A stretch of DNA of 64,000 nt from Scatomorpha sp964367935 (GTDB lineage: Bacteria; Bacillota; Clostridia; Oscillospirales; Oscillospiraceae). Positions 53,279 through 61,657 of this stretch are shown in pieces. The stretch's first letter is position 1. The number at the start of each line of letters is the position of its first letter. Where the stretch lies: assembly GCA_964367935.1 (NCBI GenBank), contig CAYIYZ010000003.1, positions 1 through 64,000 on the forward strand, written 5' to 3'. The position numbers and the translations under genes are program-made. Below the pieces are notes generated by a model. It worked only from the letters and a program-made list of their open reading frames with translations, was not told where the DNA came from and did not search any database.

Positions 53279-54030
53279 TGAAGATAAACGAACTTAATAA
53301 GTCGTACGGCGAAAAACATGTTGTTAAAGATGTTAACTTCCAGTTGCCTCGCGGTAAGGTCATATCACTTATCGGTCCTAACGGTGCCGGTAAATCTACG
53401 GTCTTGAACATCATCACCAGACTTATCGCACAAGACAGCGGCGAGATTGACTTCGGTGGTGTCGAGCTTAAAAAATGGAAAAGCAAAGAGCTCGCCAAGA
53501 AGCTCGCCATACTCACACAGCAAAATAACATCACAATGAAGCTCACCGTGAAAGAACTGGTCGCCTTTGGGAGGTTCCCCTACTCCGGCAGTAACCTCAC
53601 ACAGGAAGACTATGACATGGTCAATATGGCAATAAGCTACATGGAGCTTGATGAATTTACCGAGCGCTTCATCGACGAGCTTTCAGGCGGTCAGCTCCAA
53701 AGAGCATACATAGCCATGATTATTGCACAAGACACTGAGTTTGTCTTCCTCGATGAGCCAACTAACAATCTTGATATTTACCATTCCTCCAACCTGATGA
53801 AAATGGTCAGAAAGCTGTGCGATGACTTGGGTAAAACAGTCATTATGGTACTGCATGAGATAAACTTTGCCTCCTCTTATTCCGATTACATCGCTGCCTT
53901 TAAAGACGGTGAACTGTATCAGTTTGACGTAGTGGAGAAAGTCATGACAAAGGAGACACTCAAGGCTTTGTATCAAGTCGACTTCGACATACAGATGATA
54001 AACGGCAAACCCATCTCAATTTATTATTAA
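53278..54030 (+). CDS. yclP: Iron-siderophore ABC transporter ATPase, YclP-like
   Basis: Cytoplasmic ATPase (250 aa) driving the FecCD channel. Walker A GPNGAGKST, Q-loop LTQQNN, signature LSGGQLQRAYIA, Walker B FVFLDEPTNNLD and the switch His in VLHEIN are all present. AAGGAG precedes the ATG at 53,278. A gap of 127 bases to the binding-protein gene holds a small GGGG/CCCC hairpin, which may set a different level for that downstream gene. Confidence 0.95.
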   Translation: MKINELNKSYGEKHVVKDVNFQLPRGKVISLIGPNGAGKSTVLNIITRLIAQDSGEIDFGGVELKKWKSKELAKKLAILTQQNNITMKLTVKELVAFGRFPYSGSNLTQEDYDMVNMAISYMELDEFTERFIDELSGGQLQRAYIAMIIAQDTEFVFLDEPTNNLDIYHSSNLMKMVRKLCDDLGKTVIMVLHEINFASSYSDYIAAFKDGELYQFDVVEKVMTKETLKALYQVDFDIQMINGKPISIYY

Positions 54031-54157
54031 AGGGGATACTCCCCCACCTACTCTCTTTATTATGAGAGTAATTGTAAGTTAGTCAATTTTAACTACTAAA
54101 AATATATTAGGCATGACCTTATATATAAATAAACTACTTTTTTGAAGGAGAAAGAAA

Positions 54158-55192
54158 ATGAAGAAGATCTTATCACTTGCTTTGGCGTTCATTATGGTAT
54201 TTAGCTTAGCCGCTTGCGGCAGCGATTCCGAAACCCCCGCAGAGTCTGCTGCACCTGCTGAGTCCGAGGCTCCCGCAGAATCTTCCGCACCCGCTGAGTC
54301 CGAGGCTCCCGCTGAGCCCACAACAGTAATTGTTTCCGTTAACAACGCCGAGGGTCTACCCGTTGATGTCGAGTTCCCGCTCGATCCTCAAAGAGTCGTT
54401 TGCCTAAACTGGCAGACTGTTGACTTCCTCGACGCCATGGGTCTCGGCGATAGAATTGTCGGCGTTATCAAGGACGGTTCATACCCCGAGCACCTGAGTG
54501 CTTACGTTGAGAACGAAGACATCGTTAACCTCGGCGGCATGAAGGACGTTGACATGGAGGCTGTTATGTCATTACAGCCTGACGTCATCTTCTCAAGTGA
54601 TAGAACCGAGTCTATGTTCGAAGAGTTCTCTGAGATTGCTCCCACTATGTCTGCCGCTGTCTACTACGACATGGGCTTCATGGAAGGCTACAAGTACCTT
54701 GCATCACAGCACAGTGCTATCTTCGGTCTTGAAGGTGAAGTCGACGAAATCATAGCCGGCTACGAAGCAAGAATAGCTGCTATTGCTGACTTCGCAGGCG
54801 AGCAGACCGCTCTACTCGGCATATTCGCCGGTGGCCTGAACACCCTTGGTAACACAGGGCGTGCTTCTATCGTAGTTAACGAGATGGGCTTTGTAAACCT
54901 CGCCGGTGACGAGAACGTAAACCACGGTAACATCTCTTCCTATGAAGCTTGGCTTGAGATGGATCCCGACTGGATGTTCATTCTTGATAAAGACACCGCT
55001 GTCGGAACAGAAGCTGTTGCTGCTATGCAGCAGATGGAAGAGAACAACCCCGTTATAGCCGAAACTTCAGCTTTCAAGAGCGGCCAGATTGTTTACTTGG
55101 AGCCGGGTGCTGCTTGGTACCTCGGTGACGGCGGTATCACAGCCCTTGATCTCATGATCACTTGCGTCGAAGAGGGCATAGGCCTTAGCTAA
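54158..55192 (+). CDS. yclQ: Iron-siderophore binding lipoprotein, YclQ-like
   Basis: Substrate-binding protein tethered outside the membrane: signal peptide with lipobox SLAAC (C20), then a low-complexity linker at about 25-50 built from repeats of A-P-A-E-S, then the helical-backbone FhuD/BtuF-type fold (VVCLNWQTVDFLDAMGLGDR, LQPDVIFSS). 344 aa. Strong GAAGGAG site before the ATG. Last gene of the iron operon, with its own ribosome-binding site and a strong terminator behind it. The chelate bound is inferred only from the order of genes and the likeness to YclQ. Confidence 0.92.
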   Translation: MKKILSLALAFIMVFSLAACGSDSETPAESAAPAESEAPAESSAPAESEAPAEPTTVIVSVNNAEGLPVDVEFPLDPQRVVCLNWQTVDFLDAMGLGDRIVGVIKDGSYPEHLSAYVENEDIVNLGGMKDVDMEAVMSLQPDVIFSSDRTESMFEEFSEIAPTMSAAVYYDMGFMEGYKYLASQHSAIFGLEGEVDEIIAGYEARIAAIADFAGEQTALLGIFAGGLNTLGNTGRASIVVNEMGFVNLAGDENVNHGNISSYEAWLEMDPDWMFILDKDTAVGTEAVAAMQQMEENNPVIAETSAFKSGQIVYLEPGAAWYLGDGGITALDLMITCVEEGIGLS

Positions 55193-55213
55193 ATCGCAAA
55201 CAACTCATAACAT

Positions 55214-55251
55214 AAAGACTATCCGCTATAAATTGCGGATAGTCTTTTTTT
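55214..55251 (+). terminator. Terminator of the iron-uptake operon
   Basis: 13-bp stem AAAGACTATCCGC / GCGGATAGTCTTT with a run of seven T. Confidence 0.9.
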
Positions 55252-55309
55252 ACTTTGCTCAAATTCTAGCGTCAATTTCAAAAGCAAGAAGCGAATCTCT
55301 CTTCCTCAT

Positions 55310-55439
55310 AACGTTTATCATTATGTTTTTATTGATGGAGTATCACTTACCGCCGGTTTACTCTTCATCACACTCAGTTCTCTTATCAATGCTGCTTTTG
55401 AGTCTCAACAAGAGCTTGACGAAATAAGGACTGATAATA
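55310..55439 (+). pseudogene. Possible decayed end of a membrane-protein gene
   Basis: One plus-strand frame reads NVYHYVFIDG, a hydrophobic segment (LTAGLLFITLSSLI) and FESQQELDEI, resembling the C-terminus of small DUF2975-like membrane proteins. There is no start codon or ribosome-binding site, and the frame runs on through the palindrome to 55,558. Weak; it may be chance. Confidence 0.25.
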
Positions 55440-55441
55440 CG

Positions 55442-55471
55442 ATGACAGGGACACATATGTGTCCCTGTCAT
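55442..55471. repeat. 30-base perfect palindrome
   Basis: ATGACAGGGACACAT followed directly by its reverse complement. It lies 58 bases beyond the stop of the minus-strand ATPase-like gene and could be its terminator, but no T run follows on either strand. It could also be a protein-binding site or a small mobile palindrome. Confidence 0.6.
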
Positions 55472-55529
55472 TTAGCATTCTATACGATGGTCTTATATAG
55501 TTTCTCTCAACTTACACTTACTCGCATTC

Positions 55530-57512
55530 TCACACGGTGCCGTTCTTGCCTGTCCTAATTAGGCTCGTCGGCTTCAGACTAAAGCAGTTAAACGAAAACA
55601 ACACAACAGCTAAAGTTGCTATAGCCTCTATAACCACGGAAAACCACAAACTCGTAAAGCCCGTGGCCGCCATCAGTATTAACACCAGTTTCACGCCAAG
55701 TACCATATACACGCTTAGCAAATTCGAGTACCTCTCTATATACTCCGCAATGCGCTTAGCTCGTGCAAAACTCTGCACATCGCCGTTTAGTACATATATG
55801 TCCGCCGTACCCTTATCCGCTTGCATGATCTCCTTGACATCGCAAACCTCCACGTCCAAACTCGCCGGACTATGCTCCCTGCCCAAACCGTTCTCCTTGT
55901 ACACATACATCAGTGAACTGTTCTGAGTCTCTGCTAAATCCTTCAAGCTCTCACGCAGTCTATCGCCCCTACTGAAACTGTAAAACTCCGTCACATCAAG
56001 CTCATTAGCCGCCTTATTCGCCTGCGCTCTCGGTTCGTCTGAATACATATAAATCCCGTTTACGCCAATAGCTCTCAGCTCCGCTACGCTCTGTACCGCT
56101 TCGTCTTTTAACTTATCCGCCAACGCTATCTTGCCGGCATAACGCCCCCCGATAGCCAAACAAACCGCTAATTCCTCAGCTTTATCATCTGACGGCAACA
56201 CAACTCCCTTGCGTGCTAAGAACTCCTTACTTCCGGCAAGGATCGCAACATTATCCACACTTACCTCTACGCCTTCACCACGCGTTTCTGTAAATCCACT
56301 TACCAGCTCTATATATATAGAGCCGCCGTAGGAACTTATTATCGCACGACCCAAAGGATTACTCGAGTACGCAAAAGCATGGGCACTAATCTTCAAGAGC
56401 ATCTCAGGCTCAAAGCGCTCTGACTTCACCGATGACACTCGTAAATTACCGTCACTCAAGGTGCCAGTCTTTGAAAATGCCGCCTTATTTATCTCCGTCA
56501 GCTTCGACGCCGAGTCCTTACCCGAAAATATTATACCATTACTTGCAGCTGCAAAATATGCTCCGTAACGTATGAGCGGGAGCGCCACACATGCCGCATA
56601 CGGACTCGCCAGCACCCACACCGCTACCGCTCGTGTAAGCGCTTCCGCTATCGTTAAATCAAAAAGATAATAACCCAAAGCCAATACCAATAGTGCTGAT
56701 GCCATCACCACTAAGTTTAAGTATTTTATTAACTTTTCACTCTTCTGCGATAAGCGTGAGGGCTTGTCCGCCGCACGCTCTACTAAGTTACTGACAAGCT
56801 GTGCGCCCGATTCTGCCATCGTCGCTATTACTTCACAACGCAACTCTCCATCTACACAGTATGTGCCGGCCACCAATTCGTCGCCCTCACTTACCATGAG
56901 CTTTTCTTCCGAGCCGCAAAGTGCCGACATATTAAGCTCCGCTCCGCCATCTATTACTATACAGTCACAAGCAAGGTATTCGCCACTTCTCAACAATAAG
57001 GTGTCTCCCACTTGCACAGACTCAGCCTCTACCTGACTTTCAGACTCGCCTTCAAGTATCCACGCCGTGTCCGCCATATAATATAAACGTGCCCGTACCT
57101 CATCTCGTGTGCGCCAATACACATAGGATACAGCTATGTGTCCCACCTGAAAAATTATCACGCTCACCGCAGCTTCCGTACCCATTCCGAGCACAAATGC
57201 AGTTATTACGGAGAGTGTCAGATAGATAGCTCTGTCACCGTCGTTGCCGTTTAGCGCAGCGAGTGCCGTTGCCGCCAATATATCCGCTCCCGCTATCAAC
57301 GTCGCCACGATTATTAGTGCATAGTCCCACTGTTCCGGTATGCTCTGTAGTATCAATACCACTATCAGTGTTAAACTCGCCACCACCAAACGTATATACA
57401 GACTTAAGTCACGCATTATACTGCCAACACGGCTGTCGCCTCCGTCGGCACTAACAGCCTGATTCGTATTATGCGAGCCCGCAAGCTTTTCTAAATATCC
57501 TCTGACACTCAT
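55530..57512 (-). CDS. P1B-type ATPase homologue lacking all catalytic motifs (pseudoenzyme, 660 aa)
   Basis: Has the length and layout of a heavy-metal P-type ATPase without an N-terminal metal domain: TM helices to about 130, actuator domain (SGEYLACDCIVI, AGTYCVDGEL), two TM helices at about 265-325, phosphorylation/nucleotide domain, two C-terminal helices at about 600-650. Every hallmark is changed: DKTGT is SKTGT (S347 for the phosphorylated Asp), TGES is CGSE (199-202), the CPC/SPC metal site is SPY (303-305), the HP motif is NP (385-386), and GDGxND near 540 is gone. Yet 660 codons are open and GGAGG is well spaced before ATG 57,512. It cannot form the aspartyl phosphate, so pumping is most unlikely. 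A binding, sensing or regulatory membrane role is inference. It follows the aldolase gene by 56 bases on the same strand. Confidence 0.85.
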   Translation of the reverse strand: MSVRGYLEKLAGSHNTNQAVSADGGDSRVGSIMRDLSLYIRLVVASLTLIVVLILQSIPEQWDYALIIVATLIAGADILAATALAALNGNDGDRAIYLTLSVITAFVLGMGTEAAVSVIIFQVGHIAVSYVYWRTRDEVRARLYYMADTAWILEGESESQVEAESVQVGDTLLLRSGEYLACDCIVIDGGAELNMSALCGSEEKLMVSEGDELVAGTYCVDGELRCEVIATMAESGAQLVSNLVERAADKPSRLSQKSEKLIKYLNLVVMASALLVLALGYYLFDLTIAEALTRAVAVWVLASPYAACVALPLIRYGAYFAAASNGIIFSGKDSASKLTEINKAAFSKTGTLSDGNLRVSSVKSERFEPEMLLKISAHAFAYSSNPLGRAIISSYGGSIYIELVSGFTETRGEGVEVSVDNVAILAGSKEFLARKGVVLPSDDKAEELAVCLAIGGRYAGKIALADKLKDEAVQSVAELRAIGVNGIYMYSDEPRAQANKAANELDVTEFYSFSRGDRLRESLKDLAETQNSSLMYVYKENGLGREHSPASLDVEVCDVKEIMQADKGTADIYVLNGDVQSFARAKRIAEYIERYSNLLSVYMVLGVKLVLILMAATGFTSLWFSVVIEAIATLAVVLFSFNCFSLKPTSLIRTGKNGTV

Positions 57513-57568
57513 TTACTTCCTCCAAACTACTCTAAGCCTACACCGCAAGCGCAGGTGAAAACTGTCAC

Positions 57569-58504
57569 CTATGCCTTGCCGTCACAACCGAGTACATTTA
57601 CTATCTTGTGCTTTACCATGTCCTTTATAGCTGCACGTGCCGGCTTTAAATATTGACGTGGATCAAAATGATCGGGATTCTCCGCAAAATGCGTGCGTAT
57701 AGCCGCAGTCATCGCAAGGCGCAGATCCGAGTCTATATTAATCTTACACACTGCGCTACTCGCAGCCTGTCTCAGTTGCTCCTCCGGTACACCTATCGCA
57801 CCTGCCAAGTTGCCGCCGTACTTATTTATCTGCGCCACAAACTCCTGCGGCACAGATGAGGCTCCATGCAACACTATCGGGAAGCCAGGCAGACGCTTTG
57901 TGATATCATCAAGTATATCAAAGCGTAGCTGAGGGTCGGAGCCCGGCTTAAACTTAAACGCTCCGTGACTTGTGCCTATAGCTATAGCCAAACTGTCACA
58001 GCCCGTCCTTTTCACAAATTCCTCGACCTCCTCAGGTCTCGTATAGCTCGAGTCCTCCTCGGAGACATTAACATCATCCTCTACGCCCGCAAGCCTACCA
58101 AGTTCTCCCTCTACTGTTACACCATGGTCGTGGGCGTACTCAGTTACCCTCTTCGTCAAGGCAACATTTTCCTCAAAGCTGTGGTGTGAACCGTCAATCA
58201 TTACAGAGCTGAAGCCGCCGTCTATACAGCTCTTGCACAGCTCAAAAGTATCACCGTGATCCAAGTGTAAGCAGATAGGCAGACCCGTCTCCTCTATAGC
58301 CGCCTCCACAAGCTTCATCAGATACGTATGGTTCGCGTACTTTCTCGCACCTGCCGACACCTGCAATATAAGCGGTGCTCTAAGCTCCGATGCCGCCTCC
58401 GTTATGCCCTGGATTATCTCCATATTGTTTACGTTGAACGCTCCGATAGCATACTTGCCCTCATAGGCCTTCTTGAACATTTCTCTTGATGTTACTAATT
58501 TCAT
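57569..58504 (-). CDS. fba: Class II fructose-1,6-bisphosphate aldolase
   Basis: Zn-dependent glycolytic enzyme cleaving fructose-1,6-bisphosphate to glyceraldehyde-3-phosphate and dihydroxyacetone phosphate; cytoplasmic. TIM-barrel motifs: GAFNVNNME, LHLDHGD (catalytic D82, Zn ligand H83), VEGELGRLAG, GTSHGAFKF and VLHGASSVP carrying the other ligands, NIDSDLRLA for phosphate binding. 311 aa, normal for the clostridial type. AAGGAG precedes ATG 58,504. Transcribed away from the phosphofructokinase gene from overlapping promoters; the dead P-type ATPase gene follows on the same strand. Confidence 0.96.
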   Translation of the reverse strand: MKLVTSREMFKKAYEGKYAIGAFNVNNMEIIQGITEAASELRAPLILQVSAGARKYANHTYLMKLVEAAIEETGLPICLHLDHGDTFELCKSCIDGGFSSVMIDGSHHSFEENVALTKRVTEYAHDHGVTVEGELGRLAGVEDDVNVSEEDSSYTRPEEVEEFVKRTGCDSLAIAIGTSHGAFKFKPGSDPQLRFDILDDITKRLPGFPIVLHGASSVPQEFVAQINKYGGNLAGAIGVPEEQLRQAASSAVCKINIDSDLRLAMTAAIRTHFAENPDHFDPRQYLKPARAAIKDMVKHKIVNVLGCDGKA

Positions 58505-58539
58505 GCTTTCACTCTCCTTTTTTTGGTAAGTTACTCTTT

Positions 58540-58568
58540 ATTATATCCCAATAATGTGATATAATCAA
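58540..58568 (-). promoter_or_regulatory. Promoter of fba
   Basis: Minus strand TTGATT (58,568-58,563), 17 bases, TATAAT (58,545-58,540). It overlaps the plus-strand promoter of the phosphofructokinase gene. Confidence 0.65.
58557..58565 (+). promoter_or_regulatory. Extended -10 promoter of the phosphofructokinase gene
   Basis: TGATATAAT, i.e. an extended -10 (TGN-TATAAT) that can replace the poor -35 (TTTATT at 58,537). Its -10 overlaps the -35 of the fba promoter, so polymerase binding at the two should be mutually exclusive. Confidence 0.6.
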
Positions 58569-58599
58569 TACGCATAATTACTATATAGGAGGTTCTTAT

Positions 58600-59841
58600 A
58601 TGGAAAACAGACTCAAAGGTGCATGTATCATAGGACAATCGGGCGGCCCGACTGCCGTAATCAACGCCAGTGCCTATGGCGTTATCAGAACCGCGCTCGA
58701 CTGTGAGGACATAACCGCAGTTTACGGTGCGGCACACGGAATCAAAGGTGTGCTCGACGACAGGCTCTATGACATGAGCTTAGAAGACAGTGCGGAGCTC
58801 GAATTGCTCCTGCATACGCCCTCATCCGAACTCGGTTCCTGCCGCTATAAAATGGCGGACCCGGCTAAGGACGACACAGACTATAAGCGTATTTTAGAGA
58901 TTTTCAAAAAGTACGATGTGCGTTACTTCTTCTATAATGGTGGTAACGACTCCATGGACACTTGCCAGAAGATAAGCGACTTCATGGCAAAATCAGGTTG
59001 GGACTGCCGTGTTATGGGCGTGCCCAAAACCATAGATAATGACTTAAACGGCACAGATCACTGCCCCGGCTTTGCGAGTGCAGCCAAGTATATTGCTACG
59101 TCCTTCGCCGAGGTTTACAAAGACGCACACGTCTATGACACGGGTATGATATGCGTCGTGGAGATTATGGGGCGTCATGCCGGATGGCTGACCGCTGCTG
59201 CTTCCCTCGCTTCTGTTTCAGGCTGTGCGCCTGACCTCATTTATTTGCCTGAGACTGCCTTCGATATGAGTGCTTTTATCGAGGATGTCACTAAAATCTA
59301 CAAAGAGAAGGGAAAGTGCATCATAGCCGTCTCCGAGGGCATACATTACGCCGACGGTCAATTTGTTTCCGAGGCGGAGACGAGTGCGACGGACGGTTTC
59401 GGTCACGCTCAGCTCGGTGGTCTCGCCGCTCGTCTTGCGGACATGCTCAAAGATAAGCTCGGCGCTAAGGTTCGCGGCATAGAGCTGAGCCTTTTACAGC
59501 GTGCCGCCGCACACCTTGCGTCCGAGACGGATGTTGCAGAGGCATTTATCGCAGGCAAGACCGCTGTCTTAGCCGCTGTGCGTGGTGAGAGCGGTAAGAT
59601 GGTTGCTTTTGAACGTGACATGTCCTCGGGTGAATACGAATGCAAACCCATACTCATACCGCTCAGCACCGTGGCTAACTTCGAGAAGAAAGTGCCCCGT
59701 GAGTGGATCAACGATGCGGGTAACAATGTGAAGTCCGAATTCATCGACTACGCACTTCCTCTAATTCAAGGCGAAACAAAGATACCTATGGAAAAAGGTA
59801 TGCCCCGCTACGCTAAGCTTAAGAAAATTGTAGTTAAATAA
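58600..59841 (+). CDS. pfp: Pyrophosphate-dependent 6-phosphofructokinase
   Basis: Reversible phosphorylation of fructose-6-phosphate using pyrophosphate in place of ATP (EC 2.7.1.90). Phosphofructokinase motifs: GQSGGPTAV at 12-20, GGNDS at 114-118 with D117 where ATP enzymes have Gly, and PKTIDND from P142 with K143 where ATP enzymes have Gly; these two changes are the known PPi signature. MGRHAGW follows. 413 aa, standard for the group. AGGAGG at 58,587-58,592. Divergent from fba, so two consecutive glycolytic steps share one control region. Confidence 0.93.
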   Translation: MENRLKGACIIGQSGGPTAVINASAYGVIRTALDCEDITAVYGAAHGIKGVLDDRLYDMSLEDSAELELLLHTPSSELGSCRYKMADPAKDDTDYKRILEIFKKYDVRYFFYNGGNDSMDTCQKISDFMAKSGWDCRVMGVPKTIDNDLNGTDHCPGFASAAKYIATSFAEVYKDAHVYDTGMICVVEIMGRHAGWLTAAASLASVSGCAPDLIYLPETAFDMSAFIEDVTKIYKEKGKCIIAVSEGIHYADGQFVSEAETSATDGFGHAQLGGLAARLADMLKDKLGAKVRGIELSLLQRAAAHLASETDVAEAFIAGKTAVLAAVRGESGKMVAFERDMSSGEYECKPILIPLSTVANFEKKVPREWINDAGNNVKSEFIDYALPLIQGETKIPMEKGMPRYAKLKKIVVK

Positions 59842-59847
59842 GCAATG

Positions 59848-59880
59848 AGGGCGACCGTATACGGTCGCCCTATGTTTTTT
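59848..59880 (+). terminator. Terminator of pfp
   Basis: 10-bp stem AGGGCGACCG / CGGTCGCCCT around TATA, followed by TTTTTT. Confidence 0.88.
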
Positions 59881-59883
59881 GTT

Positions 59884-60105
59884 TGCCTAGGTCGGGGCTC
59901 TGCCCCGAACCCTCGAGAGTTTTGCCGTCTGCGGACGGCGAGCGTCCTCGTTGCACGAGGTCGCTTTGCAATTGCTCCGCAATTGTAATTTTTCTTTGCC
60001 TAGTTCGGGGCTCTGCCCCGAACCCCCAAGTATTCCGTGCGTTGCGACGCACGGGCAGGGACGCCGTCCCTGCACCCTGCGATTTTTTGAAAAAAATCGA
60101 GTAAA
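59884..60105. repeat. Mosaic of small palindromes with a direct repeat
   Basis: At least seven hairpins stand side by side: GGTCGGGGC-TCT-GCCCCGAACC, GCCGTC/GACGGC, CCTCG/CGAGG, TTGCAATTG/CAATTGTAA, a second CGGGGC-TCT-GCCCCG, CCGTGCG/CGCACGG and CAGGGACG/CGTCCCTG. About 30 bases (TTTGCCTAG-TCGGGGCTCTGCCCCGAACC) occur twice, at 59,882 and 59,996. No gene is seen. Palindrome clusters like this are common mobile-looking intergenic units in Clostridia. Confidence 0.65.
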
Positions 60106-60154
60106 ACTTTTAATTGGCTTCGCCGCAGTTGCCGTTAGGGAGAGGAGATATGCG

Positions 60155-61621
60155 ATGGCGAGTATAAATGTCAAAAACCTCAGCTTCGCCTATGACGGAG
60201 CTTTCGAGAACATATTTGAGCAAGTCAGCTTCAGCCTCGACACCTCATGGAAACTCGGCCTCATCGGCAGAAACGGCAGAGGCAAGACGACCCTGCTGAG
60301 GCTCTTGCAAAATGAGCTTGAGTACACAGGCATTATATCGCACGACACCGAATTTTCCTATTTTCCGTATAAGATAAACGATGAGAGCCGTGATGTGATT
60401 GATATCATCGGCGACGACTGGCGCATATACAAAGAGTTATCCTTATTAAAGATATCGGAGGATATACTCTTTCGCCCTTACTCATCTCTGTCTGAAGGTG
60501 AGAAAACCAAGGTTTTACTCGCCTCTATGTTCATTAAGGAGAATAGCTTTCTGCTCATAGACGAGCCGACTAACCATTTAGATTCTGAGGGCAGAGCACT
60601 GTTGAGCGCTTATCTGCGCAGAAAGAGTGGCTTTATTTTGGTATCACATGACAGGTATTTTCTCGATAACTGCGTGGATCACATCATGGCTATTAACAGA
60701 TCCGATATAGAGATAGTCAGCGGTAATTTTAGCTCGTGGAGCGAGAACAAGGATAATAGGGACAACTTCGAGCGTGAGCAGAACACTAAGCTGAAAAAGG
60801 AGATAAAAAGACTTGGTGAAACAGCCGCTGAGAAGGCTGTGTGGTCTGATGCAGTCGAGAAAACGAAATACGGTACTAAAAACTCAGGCCTGCGACCTGA
60901 TAGAGGTTATATCGGCCATCAAGCGGCAAAGATGATGAAGCGTTCTAAGTCCATAGAAAAACGCATAGAGGGACGTATAGAGGAAAAGGAGTCATTGCTC
61001 AAGAACATTGAGTCTGCCGATAATCTCAAAATTTCACCGCTTGACTTTCACTCTAAAAGGCTCATACAAGCAAAGGACATCACGATTTTTTACGATGAAC
61101 ACGAAGTATTAAGCGGCTTGAGCTTTGAGATAATGCAGGGTGAGAAAATTAATCTAAGCGGCCGAAACGGTAGCGGAAAATCGAGTATTCTTAAGCTGAT
61201 TATGGGTGAGGACATAAAATATTCGGGCGATTTCTTCAAGGCTAATGGTCTTAGTATATCTTATATTTCACAGAACACCTCGCATTTAAAGGGACGTTTA
61301 GCGGACTTTGAGGAGAGAGCGCAGCTTGACGTGAGTCTGTTTCGTGCGATACTGAGGAAGCTTGATTTTTCACGTGCGAGCTTTGATAAACCCATAGAGA
61401 CCTATAGTGCAGGGCAGAAGAAAAAACTGCTCATAGCTAAATCTCTATCGCAGAGAGCGCATATTTATATATGGGATGAGCCGCTAAACTACATCGACGT
61501 TTTGTCCCGTATGCAGATTGAAAATCTCGTAAAGGCAAGCGACATGAGCTTAGTTTTCGTTGAGCACGACAGAATGTTCTGCGACAACATCGCCGACACT
61601 ATAATAGAACTCGACAGCTAA
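60155..61621 (+). CDS. ABC-F ribosomal-protection ATPase, Lsa-like (about 488 aa)
   Basis: Cytoplasmic twin-ATPase without TM segments. ABC-F proteins of this size bind the ribosomal E site and dislodge antibiotics; the Lsa group protects against lincosamides, streptogramin A and pleuromutilins. First half: Walker A GRNGRGKTT, signature LSEGEK, Walker B LLIDEPTNHLD. A charged interdomain linker near 200-300 carries the antibiotic-resistance domain. Second half: GRNGSGKSS, signature SAGQKKK, IWDEPLNYID. The frame is open from 59,951, but that part is the palindrome mosaic; ATG 60,155 after GGAGAGGAG is the start. Which drugs are affected, if any, is not certain; it could be a housekeeping ABC-F. 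Confidence 0.88.
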   Translation: MASINVKNLSFAYDGAFENIFEQVSFSLDTSWKLGLIGRNGRGKTTLLRLLQNELEYTGIISHDTEFSYFPYKINDESRDVIDIIGDDWRIYKELSLLKISEDILFRPYSSLSEGEKTKVLLASMFIKENSFLLIDEPTNHLDSEGRALLSAYLRRKSGFILVSHDRYFLDNCVDHIMAINRSDIEIVSGNFSSWSENKDNRDNFEREQNTKLKKEIKRLGETAAEKAVWSDAVEKTKYGTKNSGLRPDRGYIGHQAAKMMKRSKSIEKRIEGRIEEKESLLKNIESADNLKISPLDFHSKRLIQAKDITIFYDEHEVLSGLSFEIMQGEKINLSGRNGSGKSSILKLIMGEDIKYSGDFFKANGLSISYISQNTSHLKGRLADFEERAQLDVSLFRAILRKLDFSRASFDKPIETYSAGQKKKLLIAKSLSQRAHIYIWDEPLNYIDVLSRMQIENLVKASDMSLVFVEHDRMFCDNIADTIIELDS

Positions 61622-61622
61622 A

Positions 61623-61653
61623 AAGGCAGACCGCACTACGGTCTGCCTTTTTT
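61623..61653 (+). terminator. Terminator of the ABC-F gene
   Basis: AAGGCAGACCG / CGGTCTGCCTT with loop CACTA, then T run. Confidence 0.88.
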
Positions 61654-61657
61654 GTGC

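Noticed and set aside
51313..55192. Possible vitamin B12 transporter (BtuCDF) instead of an iron-chelate system
   Set aside because: The two separate permeases, the yclNOPQ-like order and likeness, and the DtxR-like box all favour ferric siderophore.
55233..55427. 64-codon plus-strand frame after the iron operon
   Set aside because: It begins inside the terminator and has no start signal; a different frame there shows weak protein likeness and is listed with low confidence.
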